The notes under the pieces were generated by a model that saw only the letters and a list, made by a program, of their open reading frames with translations, made no database searches and was not told the origin of the DNA. The position numbers and the translations under genes are program-made. This document shows, piece by piece, positions 21,036 through 30,849 of a stretch of DNA of 38,205 nt. Position 1 is the first letter of the stretch, and each line of letters starts with the position of its first letter. Source of the DNA: RBG-16-57-9 sp964462185 (GTDB lineage: Archaea; Thermoproteota; Bathyarchaeia; TCS64); contig CAYWWV010000012.1 in the NCBI GenBank assembly GCA_964462185.1, forward strand, positions 1 to 38,205. The letters are read 5' to 3'.

Positions 21036-21836
21036 GTGAGGATAGGGGAGACCAAGTGCAAATCACTCATAAACCGCAGCAGAATCTCTGGGGTTGACTA
21101 CGCCATCAACCCCTACGTGGGGTGTGGCCACGGCTGCCTCTACTGCTACGCCAGGTTCACAGGGAGGTGGAGTCACGGGGGGGAGAGGTGGGGGAGCTTT
21201 GTGGATGTTAAGACCAACGCCGTGGAATGCGTTAAACGGGAAGCCCCCCGAAGGCGGGGTGTCATCCTAATTTCCAGTGTCACAGACCCCTACCAACCCA
21301 TCGAGAGAGAGCGGAGGGTCACGGCTCGCATACTGGAGGCCCTAGCCGATTATGACCCTCCCCTCATGGTTTTGTCGAAATCCGACTTGGTGAAGCGGGA
21401 TGTTAGCCTCCTGGGGAGGTTTAGCCAGGTGGAGGTGGGTGAGACCATTACCACTTTGGACGACAAGGTTAGGAGAGTGTTTGAACCTGGGGCACCCCCC
21501 TCAGAGAGAAGGATCCAAGCTTTGGAGGAGTTCTCTGAGGTGGGCATACCCACCTATGCCTTCTTGGGCCCCATCCTACCCCTTACAACCCTCGAAGCCT
21601 TCGAGGAGCTGGTGGATTCTGTGGCAGGTGTGGTGAACCGGGTACTCCTAGACCGGTTAAACATGAGACCAGACGTAGCCGAGCCTGTGAAGAGGGCTGT
21701 GCGGCGTTTCTTCCCCGCCAAAGCCCCGGAATTCAGAGAGGCTGTACAGACAGCATCCACGTATTATTCAAGGCTTAAGATAAGGGCGATGAGGGTTTTC
21801 GAGGAGCGGAGCCTGGAATACGAGATCTTGTTTTAG
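21036..21836 (+). CDS. SPL-like radical SAM protein (COG1533)
   Basis: A 266-aa radical SAM enzyme. The cluster motif C-x3-C-x2-C appears in VGCGHGCLYCYARF, preceded by ISGVDYAINPY, both typical of the spore photoproduct lyase-like family COG1533. SSVTDPYQPIERERRVT and FLGPILPLTT are further family blocks. True spore photoproduct lyases repair a UV thymine dimer; archaeal relatives are mostly uncharacterised and many lack the radical-return cysteine, so a DNA-repair role is only suggested. The GTG at 21036 has GGAGGG seven bases upstream and a TATA box 29 nt upstream. Divergent from the flavodoxin operon. Confidence 0.85.
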   Translation: MRIGETKCKSLINRSRISGVDYAINPYVGCGHGCLYCYARFTGRWSHGGERWGSFVDVKTNAVECVKREAPRRRGVILISSVTDPYQPIERERRVTARILEALADYDPPLMVLSKSDLVKRDVSLLGRFSQVEVGETITTLDDKVRRVFEPGAPPSERRIQALEEFSEVGIPTYAFLGPILPLTTLEAFEELVDSVAGVVNRVLLDRLNMRPDVAEPVKRAVRRFFPAKAPEFREAVQTASTYYSRLKIRAMRVFEERSLEYEILF

Positions 21837-21840
21837 GGGC

Positions 21841-22209
21841 TTAGCCCTTGAACCCTTTCTCCATCAACTCTATGGTGTGGCCGTCGGGGTCGCGGAAAAA
21901 GCAGAGCCTCACCCCTGAGTCGAGTTGGCGCGTGGATGCCTCGACTCCCCGGGACTCCAGCCTTGCCAGTGCCTCCTCGAACTTGGGCTCGTAGAGGGCT
22001 ACGTGGCTCCAGTTGCCCTGGGGCGGCTTCCCTGGGGAGCCCTCGCGCTGAATCAACTCCAAAAGCCCCCCACCCATCTCCAAGGTGGCTATCCTCACAT
22101 CCCCCATCTCCATTCTCTCAACAAGTTTCAAGCCCAGCACCTCCTGGTAGAAACCCAGACTTCTCTCCAAATCAGAGACATAAATCCCCACGTGGTCCAA
22201 GACTGCCAT
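21841..22209 (-). CDS. VOC (glyoxalase/dioxygenase) superfamily protein
   Basis: A 122-aa protein with two beta-alpha-beta-beta-beta repeats. LDHVGIYVSDLERSLGFYQEVLGL starts the first repeat and NWSHVALYEPKFEEALARL the second; the expected metal ligands are His of DHVG, Glu of LLELIQ, His of WSHVAL and Glu of HTIELMEKG. The pattern fits glyoxalase I and methylmalonyl-CoA epimerase relatives equally; substrate is not decided by sequence. It begins 45 bases after the PPDK stop, in the same direction, and may be on the same transcript. Tail to tail with the SPL-like gene, four bases apart. Confidence 0.85.
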   Translation of the reverse strand: MAVLDHVGIYVSDLERSLGFYQEVLGLKLVERMEMGDVRIATLEMGGGLLELIQREGSPGKPPQGNWSHVALYEPKFEEALARLESRGVEASTRQLDSGVRLCFFRDPDGHTIELMEKGFKG

Positions 22210-22254
22210 GGTTGATAGAGTCTAGGGTGAGGTATTAGAGTTGATTGGTGGGGG

Positions 22255-25050
22255 TTAGCGGGGGTTCTTGATCTGGGCGTGGGCGGCGGCCAGCCTAGCT
22301 ATGGGAACCCTGAAGGGGCTGCAGCTTACATAGTCCAACCCTATCTCGTGGCAGAACTCTATGCTGCTGGGGTCGCCTCCGTGTTCCCCGCAGATGCCAA
22401 TCTCCAAGTCGGGGTTGGTCTTCCTTCCAGCCTCCACGCACATACGCATCAGCTTCCCCACCCCATCCCTGTCCAACACCTGGAAGGGGTTGACGGGGAG
22501 AAGCTTCCGGTCCACGAAGTTGAGGAGGAACTTGCCCTCCGCGTCGTCCCTGCTTATGCCATAGGTCATCTGGGTTAGGTCGTTGGTTCCGAAGCTGAAG
22601 AACTCTGCAGCCCTTGCGATCTCATCGGCCGTCAAGGCCGCCCTGGGGACCTCGATCATGGTGCCAATCTTGTACTTCAAGTCCTTCGCCCCCTTCTCCT
22701 CAAGCACCCTCTCCGCCACCTGCTGCAGCTTGCGCTTCTCCTCCTCCAACTCGTTGATGTGGCTGGTTAGGGGGATCATGATCTCGGGGTGGACCTCTAC
22801 GCCTTGCTTCCAGGCCTCCACAGCCGCCTCCATAATGGCCTGCACCTGCATCTCAGTAAGGCCAGGGTACATCAACCCGGCCCTGCAACCCCTCAGCCCC
22901 AGCATGGGGTTGGTCTCCCAAAGGCTCTCCACCACCCGCAGCAACTGCTCCTTCTCCTCCAGCTCTCGGCCTGAGGCTCCCTTAGCCCTAAGCTCGGTCA
23001 CCTCCACCAGTAACTCCTCCCTGGGGGGTAGGAACTCGTGCATTGGGGGGTCTATTAGGCGTATGATTACGGGGTAGCCGTCCATGGCTTTGAAGATGCC
23101 TAAAAAGTCCTTCCGCTGGAGGGGCAACAGGTTTTCCAGCGACTCCCTGTACTGCTTCACATCTGGGTGGGAGTCCACCTCCTTCTTCAATTCCTCGTAC
23201 TCTTTTTTCAGCTCCTCGTCGTCCGGGTTGGCCTTCAGGGCTTTCTCCAAGGCTTCAAGCTGCCTCAACAGGGGCGCAGCCACCTCGGACCTCAGGATCA
23301 TGTTGACTATGTTGGCTCTTCGGCTAACTTCCTCCCCCTCCTGGTCGAAGAACATGTGTTCCGTCCTGCAAAGCCCTATGCCTTGGGCGCCGAAGCGCCG
23401 GGCCCTTGAAGCGTCCTCGGGGTTGTCAGCGTTGGCCAGGACCCCCAGGCTTCGCACCTCATCAGCCCACTCGAGGGCTTTGATCAACTCCGTCTCCTTC
23501 TCGTAGACCGCCTCAACCAAGGGTATCTTCCCCAGGAATACCTCCCCAGTGGAGCCATCAATACTGATCCAATCCCCTTCCCGCACGGTGTACTCCCCCA
23601 CGGTGAAGAGCCGCCTGGCCAAATCGATCTTTATGTCCTCACACCCGGCGACACAGGGCTTTCCCCAGCCCCTGGCAACCACCGCGGCGTGGCTGGTTCC
23701 ACCCCCATGCTGGGTTAGGAAGCCCCGGGAGACCACCATCCCGTTAACGTCCTCGGGGGTTGTCTCTGGCCTCACCAGGATGACGGAGTCACCAGCCTTC
23801 CCCCTCTCCTCCGCCTTATCCGCGTCGAAGATAGCCATGCCCACCGCTGCCCCAGGGCTGGCGTTCAAACCCTTAGCCAGCAACACGGCCTCCTTCTTGG
23901 CTTGGGGGTCGAACTGGGGGTGGAGAATCTGGTCGATGTGGCTGGGCTGAATCCTTAGAAGAGCCGTCTCCTTATCGATGAGACCCTCCTCAACCATATC
24001 TACGGCAATCTTTATGGAAGCACGGGCGGTTCTCTTCCCAGTCCTGGTTTGGAGTATCCACAGCTTCCCCCTCTCTATAGTGAACTCCATGTCCTGCATA
24101 TCCTTGTAGTGTTCCTCGACCTTGTGGGCGATCTCCTCCAGCTCTGCGTAGAGCTTGGGATACTGGTCCTTGAGCTCCTCCAACTTGATGGGGGTCCTAA
24201 TCCCTGCGACCACATCCTCCCCCTGGGCGTTAAACAGCAGCTCCCCGAAAAGCCCCTTAGAGCCATCAGAGGGGCTCCGGGTGAACATAACCCCGCTGCC
24301 GCTGTCCCAACCCATGTTTCCAAACACCATCATCTGCACGTTGCAGGCCGTGCCCATGTGGTCGTCGATGCCCTCAAACTTTCGGTAGGTCTTGGCCCTG
24401 GGGGTGTTCCAGCTGTTGAATACCGCTGCTATGGCGTCCCTGAGCTGGGGGTAAGGGTCTTGGGGGAAGTCTTCGCCCATCTCCTCCTTGTAGAGCTTCT
24501 TCATCCTCTCCACCGTCTCCTTCAGCCCTTCAACGCTAACCTCGGTGTCTCCCTTCACCCCCTCCTCCTTCTTGACCTCCTCGAAGACCTCCTCGAACTT
24601 GCGTCGGTCCAATCCCTTGACCACATCGGCGAACATGGTTATGAATCTCCGGTAGGCGTCCCAGACGAACCTCTCGTTGTTGGTGAGTTTGATTAGGCCC
24701 TGGGCCACCTTGTCGTTTAACCCTAGGTTCAGAACCGTGTCCATCATCCCAGGCATGCTAACAGGCGCCCCACTCCTCACCGACACCAGTAGAGGATTCT
24801 CGGGGTCGTCGAACCTCTTCCCCGTGGATTCCTCCAACCTTTTAACGTGCTCCAAAACCTCCTCCCAAAGCCCTTCGGGGAACTTGCCCCCGGCGTCCAG
24901 GAACTCCAGGCAAGCAGTGGTGGTGATGGTGAACCCAGGGGGGATGTTGAGGCCCATACCTGTCATCTCAGCCAGGTTGGCCCCCTTCCCCCCTAACAGG
25001 TCCCTCATATCTTTCGAGCCTTCGCTAAAGTCGTAAACTCTCTTGACCAT
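22255..25050 (-). CDS. ppdK: Pyruvate, phosphate dikinase
   Basis: A 931-aa enzyme interconverting pyruvate + ATP + phosphate and phosphoenolpyruvate + AMP + pyrophosphate. The ATP-grasp part opens with YDFSEGSKDMRDLLGGKGANL, the phosphohistidine domain has LTQHGGGTSHAAVVARGWG, and the C-terminal PEP barrel has LGLRGCRAGLMYPGL, FSFGTNDLTQMTYG and GICGEHGGDPSSIEF with the catalytic Cys near the end (LDYVSCSPF). Length matches the family. ATG 25050 (MVKRVYDF) is chosen: an AGGTG site lies about eight bases upstream; the upstream ATG 25110 would add 20 residues absent from the family and overlap an AAAAGTAAAAA TATA-like element. In anaerobes the enzyme works in either glycolysis or gluconeogenesis. 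Confidence 0.96.
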   Translation of the reverse strand: MVKRVYDFSEGSKDMRDLLGGKGANLAEMTGMGLNIPPGFTITTTACLEFLDAGGKFPEGLWEEVLEHVKRLEESTGKRFDDPENPLLVSVRSGAPVSMPGMMDTVLNLGLNDKVAQGLIKLTNNERFVWDAYRRFITMFADVVKGLDRRKFEEVFEEVKKEEGVKGDTEVSVEGLKETVERMKKLYKEEMGEDFPQDPYPQLRDAIAAVFNSWNTPRAKTYRKFEGIDDHMGTACNVQMMVFGNMGWDSGSGVMFTRSPSDGSKGLFGELLFNAQGEDVVAGIRTPIKLEELKDQYPKLYAELEEIAHKVEEHYKDMQDMEFTIERGKLWILQTRTGKRTARASIKIAVDMVEEGLIDKETALLRIQPSHIDQILHPQFDPQAKKEAVLLAKGLNASPGAAVGMAIFDADKAEERGKAGDSVILVRPETTPEDVNGMVVSRGFLTQHGGGTSHAAVVARGWGKPCVAGCEDIKIDLARRLFTVGEYTVREGDWISIDGSTGEVFLGKIPLVEAVYEKETELIKALEWADEVRSLGVLANADNPEDASRARRFGAQGIGLCRTEHMFFDQEGEEVSRRANIVNMILRSEVAAPLLRQLEALEKALKANPDDEELKKEYEELKKEVDSHPDVKQYRESLENLLPLQRKDFLGIFKAMDGYPVIIRLIDPPMHEFLPPREELLVEVTELRAKGASGRELEEKEQLLRVVESLWETNPMLGLRGCRAGLMYPGLTEMQVQAIMEAAVEAWKQGVEVHPEIMIPLTSHINELEEEKRKLQQVAERVLEEKGAKDLKYKIGTMIEVPRAALTADEIARAAEFFSFGTNDLTQMTYGISRDDAEGKFLLNFVDRKLLPVNPFQVLDRDGVGKLMRMCVEAGRKTNPDLEIGICGEHGGDPSSIEFCHEIGLDYVSCSPFRVPIARLAAAHAQIKNPR

Positions 25051-25257
25051 TCGTTCAACACCTATTGGAGTTGAGATATCGCCCCTCCTTTTTACTTTTA
25101 TCCATTCCATGCCCAGATGGGATGGGGTTCTTCTTGTAGTGTGTTTTCGGTGTTCAGATTTGGACCAGGATATTGCAATCTGATGGAGGGGTATGAAAGT
25201 AACTTCTGCTTCTTCTATGGGAAAGCTAGGGGATAGGGGGCGACAATGTAGGAGGCC

Positions 25258-28200
25258 TTACTCGGGAGGTTCAGGGTGGTCCACCTTCTCCACCCATAGG
25301 GTAACCTTCAAGCCATCAACGTTGTAGGGTTTCCCTGTGAGTTCGTCTCTCGGTGCTCGTGGGACAACTTCCTCGCTGAGGGTCTCCGTCATTATGTACT
25401 CCCTGTGTTTTTCAAATACCCTGGCTATCTGTGAGTCCCCCTCATAGTAGACCCGAATCCTGTTGTCGATCTCGAAGCCCGCCTCCTTCCGCAGTGCCTG
25501 GATTCTCCTAACCAGGTCCCTGGCCAGTCCCTCATCCCTCAAATCCTCATCGATCACCACACACACCCCCACCAGGAACTCCCCAGCTTCGGCAACAGAG
25601 TAGCCCTCCAAGGCCTCCTCCACCACCTCCACATCCTCGGGCTCCACTTTAAACGCCTCCCCGTCGACCTGCACCATTACTGGCTCTCCCCTCGCCAGCT
25701 TAGCCACCTCATTTTCACCTAGATTTCCAAGAGCCTCTGCCAGCTTCGGGTAGCTACGCCCATACTTACGCCCCAAGCTTCTGGGAATAGGCTTAATCCT
25801 AAGACTAAGGAGCTTGGATCTGTCTTCAACCACCTCCAAGGCCTTCACGTTAAGCTCCTCCTGGATTATCTCCGCCACCCTTCGAACCCTCTCAGCTTGC
25901 TCGGGGGGCGATACCACCACCACCTTGGATAGGGGCTGCCTAAGCTTGATGCCTGCCTGGCTCCTGGCGGATCTTCCTGCACCGCTGAGCTCCAGTGCAA
26001 GGTTCATCTCCTCCATCAACTCCCTGCTGGCCACCCCCCTGTCGGGTTCAGGCCATCTGCAGTGGTGTACACTTAGGGGGGCGTCGGGCTCCACGGGTCT
26101 GACCAATCGCTGGTAAATGGCTTCACTGAGGAAGGGGGTGATGGGGGCCAGCATTAGGGCTAGGTTTTTCAAACAGGTGTAGAGTGTGCTATAGGCTGCT
26201 TTCTTCTCCTCATCCTTCTCTGTTTTCCAGAACCTCCGACGGCTGCGCCTCACATACCACTTGCTTAGGACGTCCACAAACCTGTCTATCTCGGTGCATG
26301 CCAGGTGTGCCTGGTAGTTGTCCAGGCTCTTCGTCACCCTCTCCAGCGTCTCCGCCAGCCTCCCCAGTATCCATCGATCTAGGTTGGATAGGGAGGATGG
26401 CTGCTGGTCTGGGGTCCACCCGTCTAGGGTGGCATACTGGTAGAAGAAGTTGTAGACGTTGAGGAGTGTCATGAAGAAGAGGCGCTTCACCTCCTCCGCC
26501 CTATTGTAGCCGAATAGCAGGTTGTTTTCAGGTTTGTTTGAGGCGGCGATCCACCTTATTACGTCGGCTCCCATGGTCTCGGCTGCGTCGTCGAACCAGA
26601 TGGCGTTCCCCCAGCTCTTATGCATCTCCCGTCCATCCTCGGCCAAGACCTGTCCGTGGCCCAGGCAGGTGAGGTAGGGGCTTNNNNNNNNNNNNNNNNN
26701 NNNNNNNNNNNNNNNNNNNNNNNNNNNNNNNNNNNNNNNNNNNNNNNNNNNNNNNNNNNNNNNNNNNNNNNNNNNNNNNNNNNCCGCACTCGCAGTGCCA
26801 GATTGGAAGCGCCAAGCCATAGTAGCGCTTCTTACTGATCATCCAGTCATCCATGTTGAGAAGCCAGTCCAGCTCCCGCTTCAAACCAAACTCGGGAATC
26901 CAGCGGACCTCCCGAGCCGAGTCGATGATCTGGTACCTCAGATTCTGCTTCTTCTCCTCCTCCGTCACCTCATCCAGGTCTTTGGGCAGCTTCTCCCCCA
27001 TGTCTATGAACCACTCGGATACGTGGCGGAACACTAGCTCGGAGCCGCATCTCCAGCAGACGGGGTAGCGGTGGGTGATCTTCTGGGTCCTATACAGTAA
27101 CCCCTTCTCCCGCAGGTTTTGGAATATGGGCTCTGCTGAATCATATACATGGGTGCCCGTGAGCCAGCCGAAGCCCTCAATGAAGACTCCGAACTCATCC
27201 AAGGGTGCTGGCGAGGGGAGGCCATACTTCCTTCCCAGCTCCAGGTCTTCCTTCCCGGCCCCCGGTGCGATGTGAACCAAACCCGTCCCCTCCTCCGCCC
27301 CTACCTCGTCCCAGGGGATGACTCTGTGGGCCTCCGGCACCCCCATCTCCCTATTGGCCTCCAGCTCGTCGAAGGGGCCGTGGTACCTCCAACCCACCAT
27401 CTCAGCTCCCTTCAGTTTCCCCAGCACCTCCACGTTTTCATGGTCTGGTATGGCCGACTTTAGGGCTGCCTCCGCCACATACAAGACCTCCCCCCGGTAT
27501 CTGATTCTAAGGTAGTCCAGCTCAGGGTGAACGGCCACCGCTACGTTGCAGGTGAGAGTCCAGGGGGTGGTTGTCCAGATGAGGAGGCCTTCATCTGCGT
27601 CGCGAAGCCTAAAGACCACGTAAACGCTGGTGTGGGTTATCTCCCTATACCCCTCGGTGACTATCTCGTGCTGGCTAATGCCCGTGCTGCAACGAGGGCA
27701 CCAGGGCATAGCGTCCACGCCCAGGTATATCCACCCATTTTCATGGCACTTCTTCAGCATACTCCAAATCATGTAGTTGTTCTCGTCGCTGAGGGTGTAG
27801 TAGCTACCCCCCATCTCGGGTGATCCCAGCTTTCCCACAAGCTCTTCCGCCGTCCCCTTCACTGGGCCCCTGGAACCGTGGTAGACATGGGTCGACATTG
27901 GGTTCTCCAAGGCGTCGGCTAGAGCCCTCAACTCATCTGGATCGTTCCAATCCGTCCACATCCCCAGGCGAATCGACTGCTCAGTCTGGATGGCCGAATA
28001 CCTCAAAACCCTCTGCTTACACTTTTTAACGAACTCTGCCACACCGTATTTCTCTATGTCCCGCTTAGATTCGAAGCCGAGTTCCTTCTCCACCTCCACC
28101 TCAACCCACAGTCCCTGGCAGTCGAACCCATTCTGGTTCCTAACCTCATAGCCCCTCATGAAGCGATACCTGGCGAACAGGTCCTTGTAGGTCCGACCCC

Positions 28201-28387
28201 AGGCGTGGTGGACCCCCATGGGGTTGTTCGCAGTTATAGGGCCATCAATGAAGCTCCACCTGGGCCTATCCTCCTTTTCCTGGATCTCCACCCGTTTCCA
28301 GTAAGCATTGGTCTCCTTCCAGAAGCGCAGGACCTCGTGTTCCAGCTTTGGAAGATCAACACTGCTATCCAACGGTTTATAGCTCAT
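25258..28387 (-). CDS. ileS: Isoleucyl-tRNA synthetase, interrupted by a gap
   Basis: Two pieces of one class I synthetase flank the 26684-26783 gap; they are in different frames across 100 N, as expected for a nominal gap. ATG 28387 (MSYKPLDSS) has GGAGG six bases upstream. The HIGH-region reads NPMGVHHAWGRTYKD and the KMSKS-region REMHKSWGN, both away from the standard signatures but consistent with each other. The CP1 editing domain has IWTTTPWTLTCN; zinc-type Cys pairs occur in MPWCPRCSTG and VCWRCGSEL. The anticodon-binding and C-terminal parts follow normally. Comparison with intact IleRS suggests about 80-110 residues are missing. The variant motifs remind me of a bacterial-lineage IleRS, so acquisition by transfer is possible. 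Confidence 0.92.
26684..26783. other. Assembly gap of 100 N inside ileS
   Basis: Placeholder gap. The missing IleRS segment (from the CEC zinc region to the region before the KMSKS loop) normally spans roughly 250-330 bases, more than 100. Confidence 0.97.
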
Positions 28388-28440
28388 AACAAGCCTCCAA
28401 AAACCAACATACCCCTCGGCGCGTCTTAACACGGCTAGAC

Positions 28441-28454
28441 GTTAATTTTATAGT
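28441..28454 (-). promoter_or_regulatory. TATA box of ileS
   Basis: Minus-strand CTATAAAATTAACG about 55-65 nt before the ATG, giving a leader of about 30 nt that carries the GGAGG ribosome site. Confidence 0.45.
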
Positions 28455-28534
28455 CACCGGACACCAAGGGCACCAACTATTGGGAGGGCCAAGCGAATAA
28501 AAACATATTGGAATCACCCCCTTTTACGCCCGAT

Positions 28535-28544
28535 AATATTAAAA
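28535..28544 (+). promoter_or_regulatory. TATA box of the aminotransferase gene
   Basis: AATATTAAAA centred 28 nt before ATG 28568; no ribosome site follows, so the message is likely leaderless. Confidence 0.6.
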
Positions 28545-28567
28545 CCACGGGTAAAACACTCTAACCG

Positions 28568-29731
28568 ATGAAGGCAATATCTAACGAAAGAGAGTTATTA
28601 ATGATCCCAGGCCCCACCATCGTCTCACCAAGGGTGCTGAGAGTCCTCTCCAAACCAGTCCTGAGCCACGTAAGCGACGAGTTCGTAGAGGGATACAAGG
28701 AAGCCCTCCAGCTACAGAAAAAGATCTTTGGCACAGAGGGAACCCCCTTCATGCTCGCTGGAAGCGGAACCCTGGGGATGGAGGCCGCCATAGCCAACCT
28801 CTTGGAGAAGGGCGAAAGAGCCCTGTGTGTGGAGAACGGCTTCTTCGGGGAGAAGTGGGAGGAGATCGTGGAGGCCCACGGAGGGGTGGTTGACAGACTC
28901 AGGTTCAACTGGGGAGAGCCCGTCGATGTGAAACAGGTGGAGGAGAAACTCCAAGAAAAGGAGTACAAGCTCTTCACAGTGGAGCACGTGGACACCTCCA
29001 CCGGCATAGCCAACCCCATCAAGGAGATAGGAGAGATCGCCAAGAACACCGACACCCTCTACGTGGTGGACAGCGTCTGTGGCCTAGGAGGTATGCCACT
29101 AAAGATGGATGAGTGGCACATAGACTTCGCCCTCACCGGCAGCCAAAAGGCCCTAGGCGCCCCCCCTGGGATAAGCCTGTTCTGCTTAAACGAAAAAGCC
29201 TGGAAGGCCGTCGATAAGCGCACGACTGAGCCCGGCGACTACTACGTAAACCTCAAACGGTGGAGGCCCATCATGGAAAACCCCAAGGGCTACTTTGCCA
29301 CCCCCGCAACAGGCCTGGTGTTGGGGATGCTTGAGGCTCTACGAATCATAGACGAGGAGGGCCTGGAGAACCGCTGGAAGCGCCACGAGGCATACTCCAA
29401 GGCATTCACGGCTGGCATATCCGCGCTGGGCCTAGAAAACTTCCCCGCGAAAGGACACGAGGCCCACACCCTGACCGTTCCCAGGATTCCAGAGGGTTGG
29501 GACGACGCCAAGATGAGGAGCATAATGAGGAACAAGTACGGCGTCATAATCGCAGGTGGATTGGGCAAGCTGGCCGGGAAAACAGTGAGGATTGGGCACA
29601 TGGGCAATGACACCATCAACGACCTAGTGGCCACCCTGGCTTCTATGGAGTGCTCTCTGGCTGAGATGGGGTTGCACGACGACCTTGGGAAAGCCGTTGG
29701 GGCTATGATGAAGGTTTTTTCCCGTCTATAA
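28568..29731 (+). CDS. Class V aminotransferase (alanine/serine-glyoxylate type)
   Basis: A 387-aa PLP-dependent enzyme. MIPGPTIVSPRVL at the N-terminus, LAGSGTLGMEAAIANL in the cofactor region, VVDSVCGLGG with the aspartate that contacts the pyridine nitrogen, and FALTGSQKALGAPPGISL with the Schiff-base lysine are all in place. Members move amino groups among alanine, serine, glyoxylate and pyruvate; several archaeal ones are proposed to serve as phosphoserine aminotransferase. Together with the SerA-like dehydrogenase in this window it may feed serine or glyoxylate metabolism. It is a single-gene unit between ileS and the TrmB regulator and ends at T-runs. Confidence 0.9.
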   Translation: MKAISNERELLMIPGPTIVSPRVLRVLSKPVLSHVSDEFVEGYKEALQLQKKIFGTEGTPFMLAGSGTLGMEAAIANLLEKGERALCVENGFFGEKWEEIVEAHGGVVDRLRFNWGEPVDVKQVEEKLQEKEYKLFTVEHVDTSTGIANPIKEIGEIAKNTDTLYVVDSVCGLGGMPLKMDEWHIDFALTGSQKALGAPPGISLFCLNEKAWKAVDKRTTEPGDYYVNLKRWRPIMENPKGYFATPATGLVLGMLEALRIIDEEGLENRWKRHEAYSKAFTAGISALGLENFPAKGHEAHTLTVPRIPEGWDDAKMRSIMRNKYGVIIAGGLGKLAGKTVRIGHMGNDTINDLVATLASMECSLAEMGLHDDLGKAVGAMMKVFSRL

Positions 29732-29739
29732 TTCCCCCT

Positions 29740-29756
29740 CTTTTTTGAATTTTTTA
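29740..29756 (+). terminator. Two T-runs after the aminotransferase gene
   Basis: CTTTTTTGAATTTTTTATTG begins about ten bases after the stop codon; a typical archaeal tandem T-tract terminator. Confidence 0.6.
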
Positions 29757-29871
29757 TTGTAACCCCGATTTTTTCCAATGCTTTCTGTTATTTTTAAATA
29801 GAAACCAGGAATCGGATTCCTGATTCAGACAGATTGAAGCCCTATTACTGCTCTCTCAATTCCCGAGGGTT

Positions 29872-30849
29872 ATGATGGGGTTCGGAGAAAAAAGACCAAG
29901 GCCCAAAGGGGTAACCAGAAAGAAGAAACCAGCGGTGACATCAAAACAAAATAACTACACAAAAAATCCAACACGAGGGAACTTGATATTGAAAAATAAC
30001 AATAAAAAAATCCGCTTCAGACGCAAAACCACCACCCAAGAAATAATCTCCCTGTGGCCAAAAATCGTGGAATACGTCGGGCTAAGCGAGTACGAATCCA
30101 AGGTCTACCTAAGCCTAATAAACATGGGGCCCTCGGGAGCCAGAAAAGTAAGCGTAAACTGTGATGTCCCCAGAACCAAGGTTTATGGAACACTGAAAAA
30201 GCTCATCGACTACGGACTCGTAGTCGAGATCCCCGGCGCACCCAAACAGTTCGCAGCCAATAGACCCAGAGACTGCTTCTATAATCTGCTAAACCTAACC
30301 AAGGAAAAGGCCGAAGACTTCGAAAAGATCATTGAGAAGCTAGACAAGATCCACGAGTCCAAGTGCACACAGGGAGGCCCAACCAAGAAGCTGATTTGGT
30401 ACCTCGGACCAGAGGAGGACATACGAGACAAATGCAGCGAGATCATCAGGCAAAGCGAGAGAGAGCTGAACATAATAACCACTGAAGACGGCCTTGAAAC
30501 CCTCTTCAACAACTACCACAGGCTACTGGACGAGGCACAGGAGAATGGTGTGGAGATAAAGCTCCACAGCCCCCTCGACCCTAAGACGAATCCACTAGCA
30601 AGGGAGCTGAGCTACATCTTCCAAGTCGAAAAGGTGAACGTCAAGACCCCCATACTGTTCATAAACAGTGATAACAAGCGATTCCTACTGGCCAAGATTG
30701 CTGAGAGGGGCTCGGAGAACCCATTCCTCTGCGCCGTGTTCACTGAGGATAGGGAACTCTTGGAGCTGATCCACCTGCTTCTATTGAACAGCCAGCAAAG
30801 CAAGGTACTTCTCCAAGCCTTCCCCCTCAAAACCCTCGCTACAAAGTAG
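29872..30849 (+). CDS. TrmB-family transcriptional regulator
   Basis: A 325-aa regulator. A winged helix-turn-helix spans about residues 65-130 (YVGLSEYESKVYLSLINMG, then VPRTKVYGTLKKLIDYGLV), the TrmB DNA-binding domain; the C-terminal part (IWYLGPEEDIRDKC onwards) resembles the PLD-like half that follows it in the family and may bind a ligand. TrmB proteins often control sugar or energy metabolism. The first 60 residues are an unusual Lys/Arg/Asn-rich extension encoded by AT-rich DNA; the true start may be later, but no ATG, and no TTG or GTG with a good ribosome site, is available before the HTH. A TATA-like TTTTTAAATAG lies about 70 nt upstream. It overlaps the XRE gene tail to tail by 11 bases. 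Confidence 0.8.
   Translation: MMGFGEKRPRPKGVTRKKKPAVTSKQNNYTKNPTRGNLILKNNNKKIRFRRKTTTQEIISLWPKIVEYVGLSEYESKVYLSLINMGPSGARKVSVNCDVPRTKVYGTLKKLIDYGLVVEIPGAPKQFAANRPRDCFYNLLNLTKEKAEDFEKIIEKLDKIHESKCTQGGPTKKLIWYLGPEEDIRDKCSEIIRQSERELNIITTEDGLETLFNNYHRLLDEAQENGVEIKLHSPLDPKTNPLARELSYIFQVEKVNVKTPILFINSDNKRFLLAKIAERGSENPFLCAVFTEDRELLELIHLLLLNSQQSKVLLQAFPLKTLATK

Noticed and set aside
24049..24696. A 215-codon frame opposite ppdK
   Set aside because: Antisense shadow of a highly conserved enzyme, no recognisable motifs.
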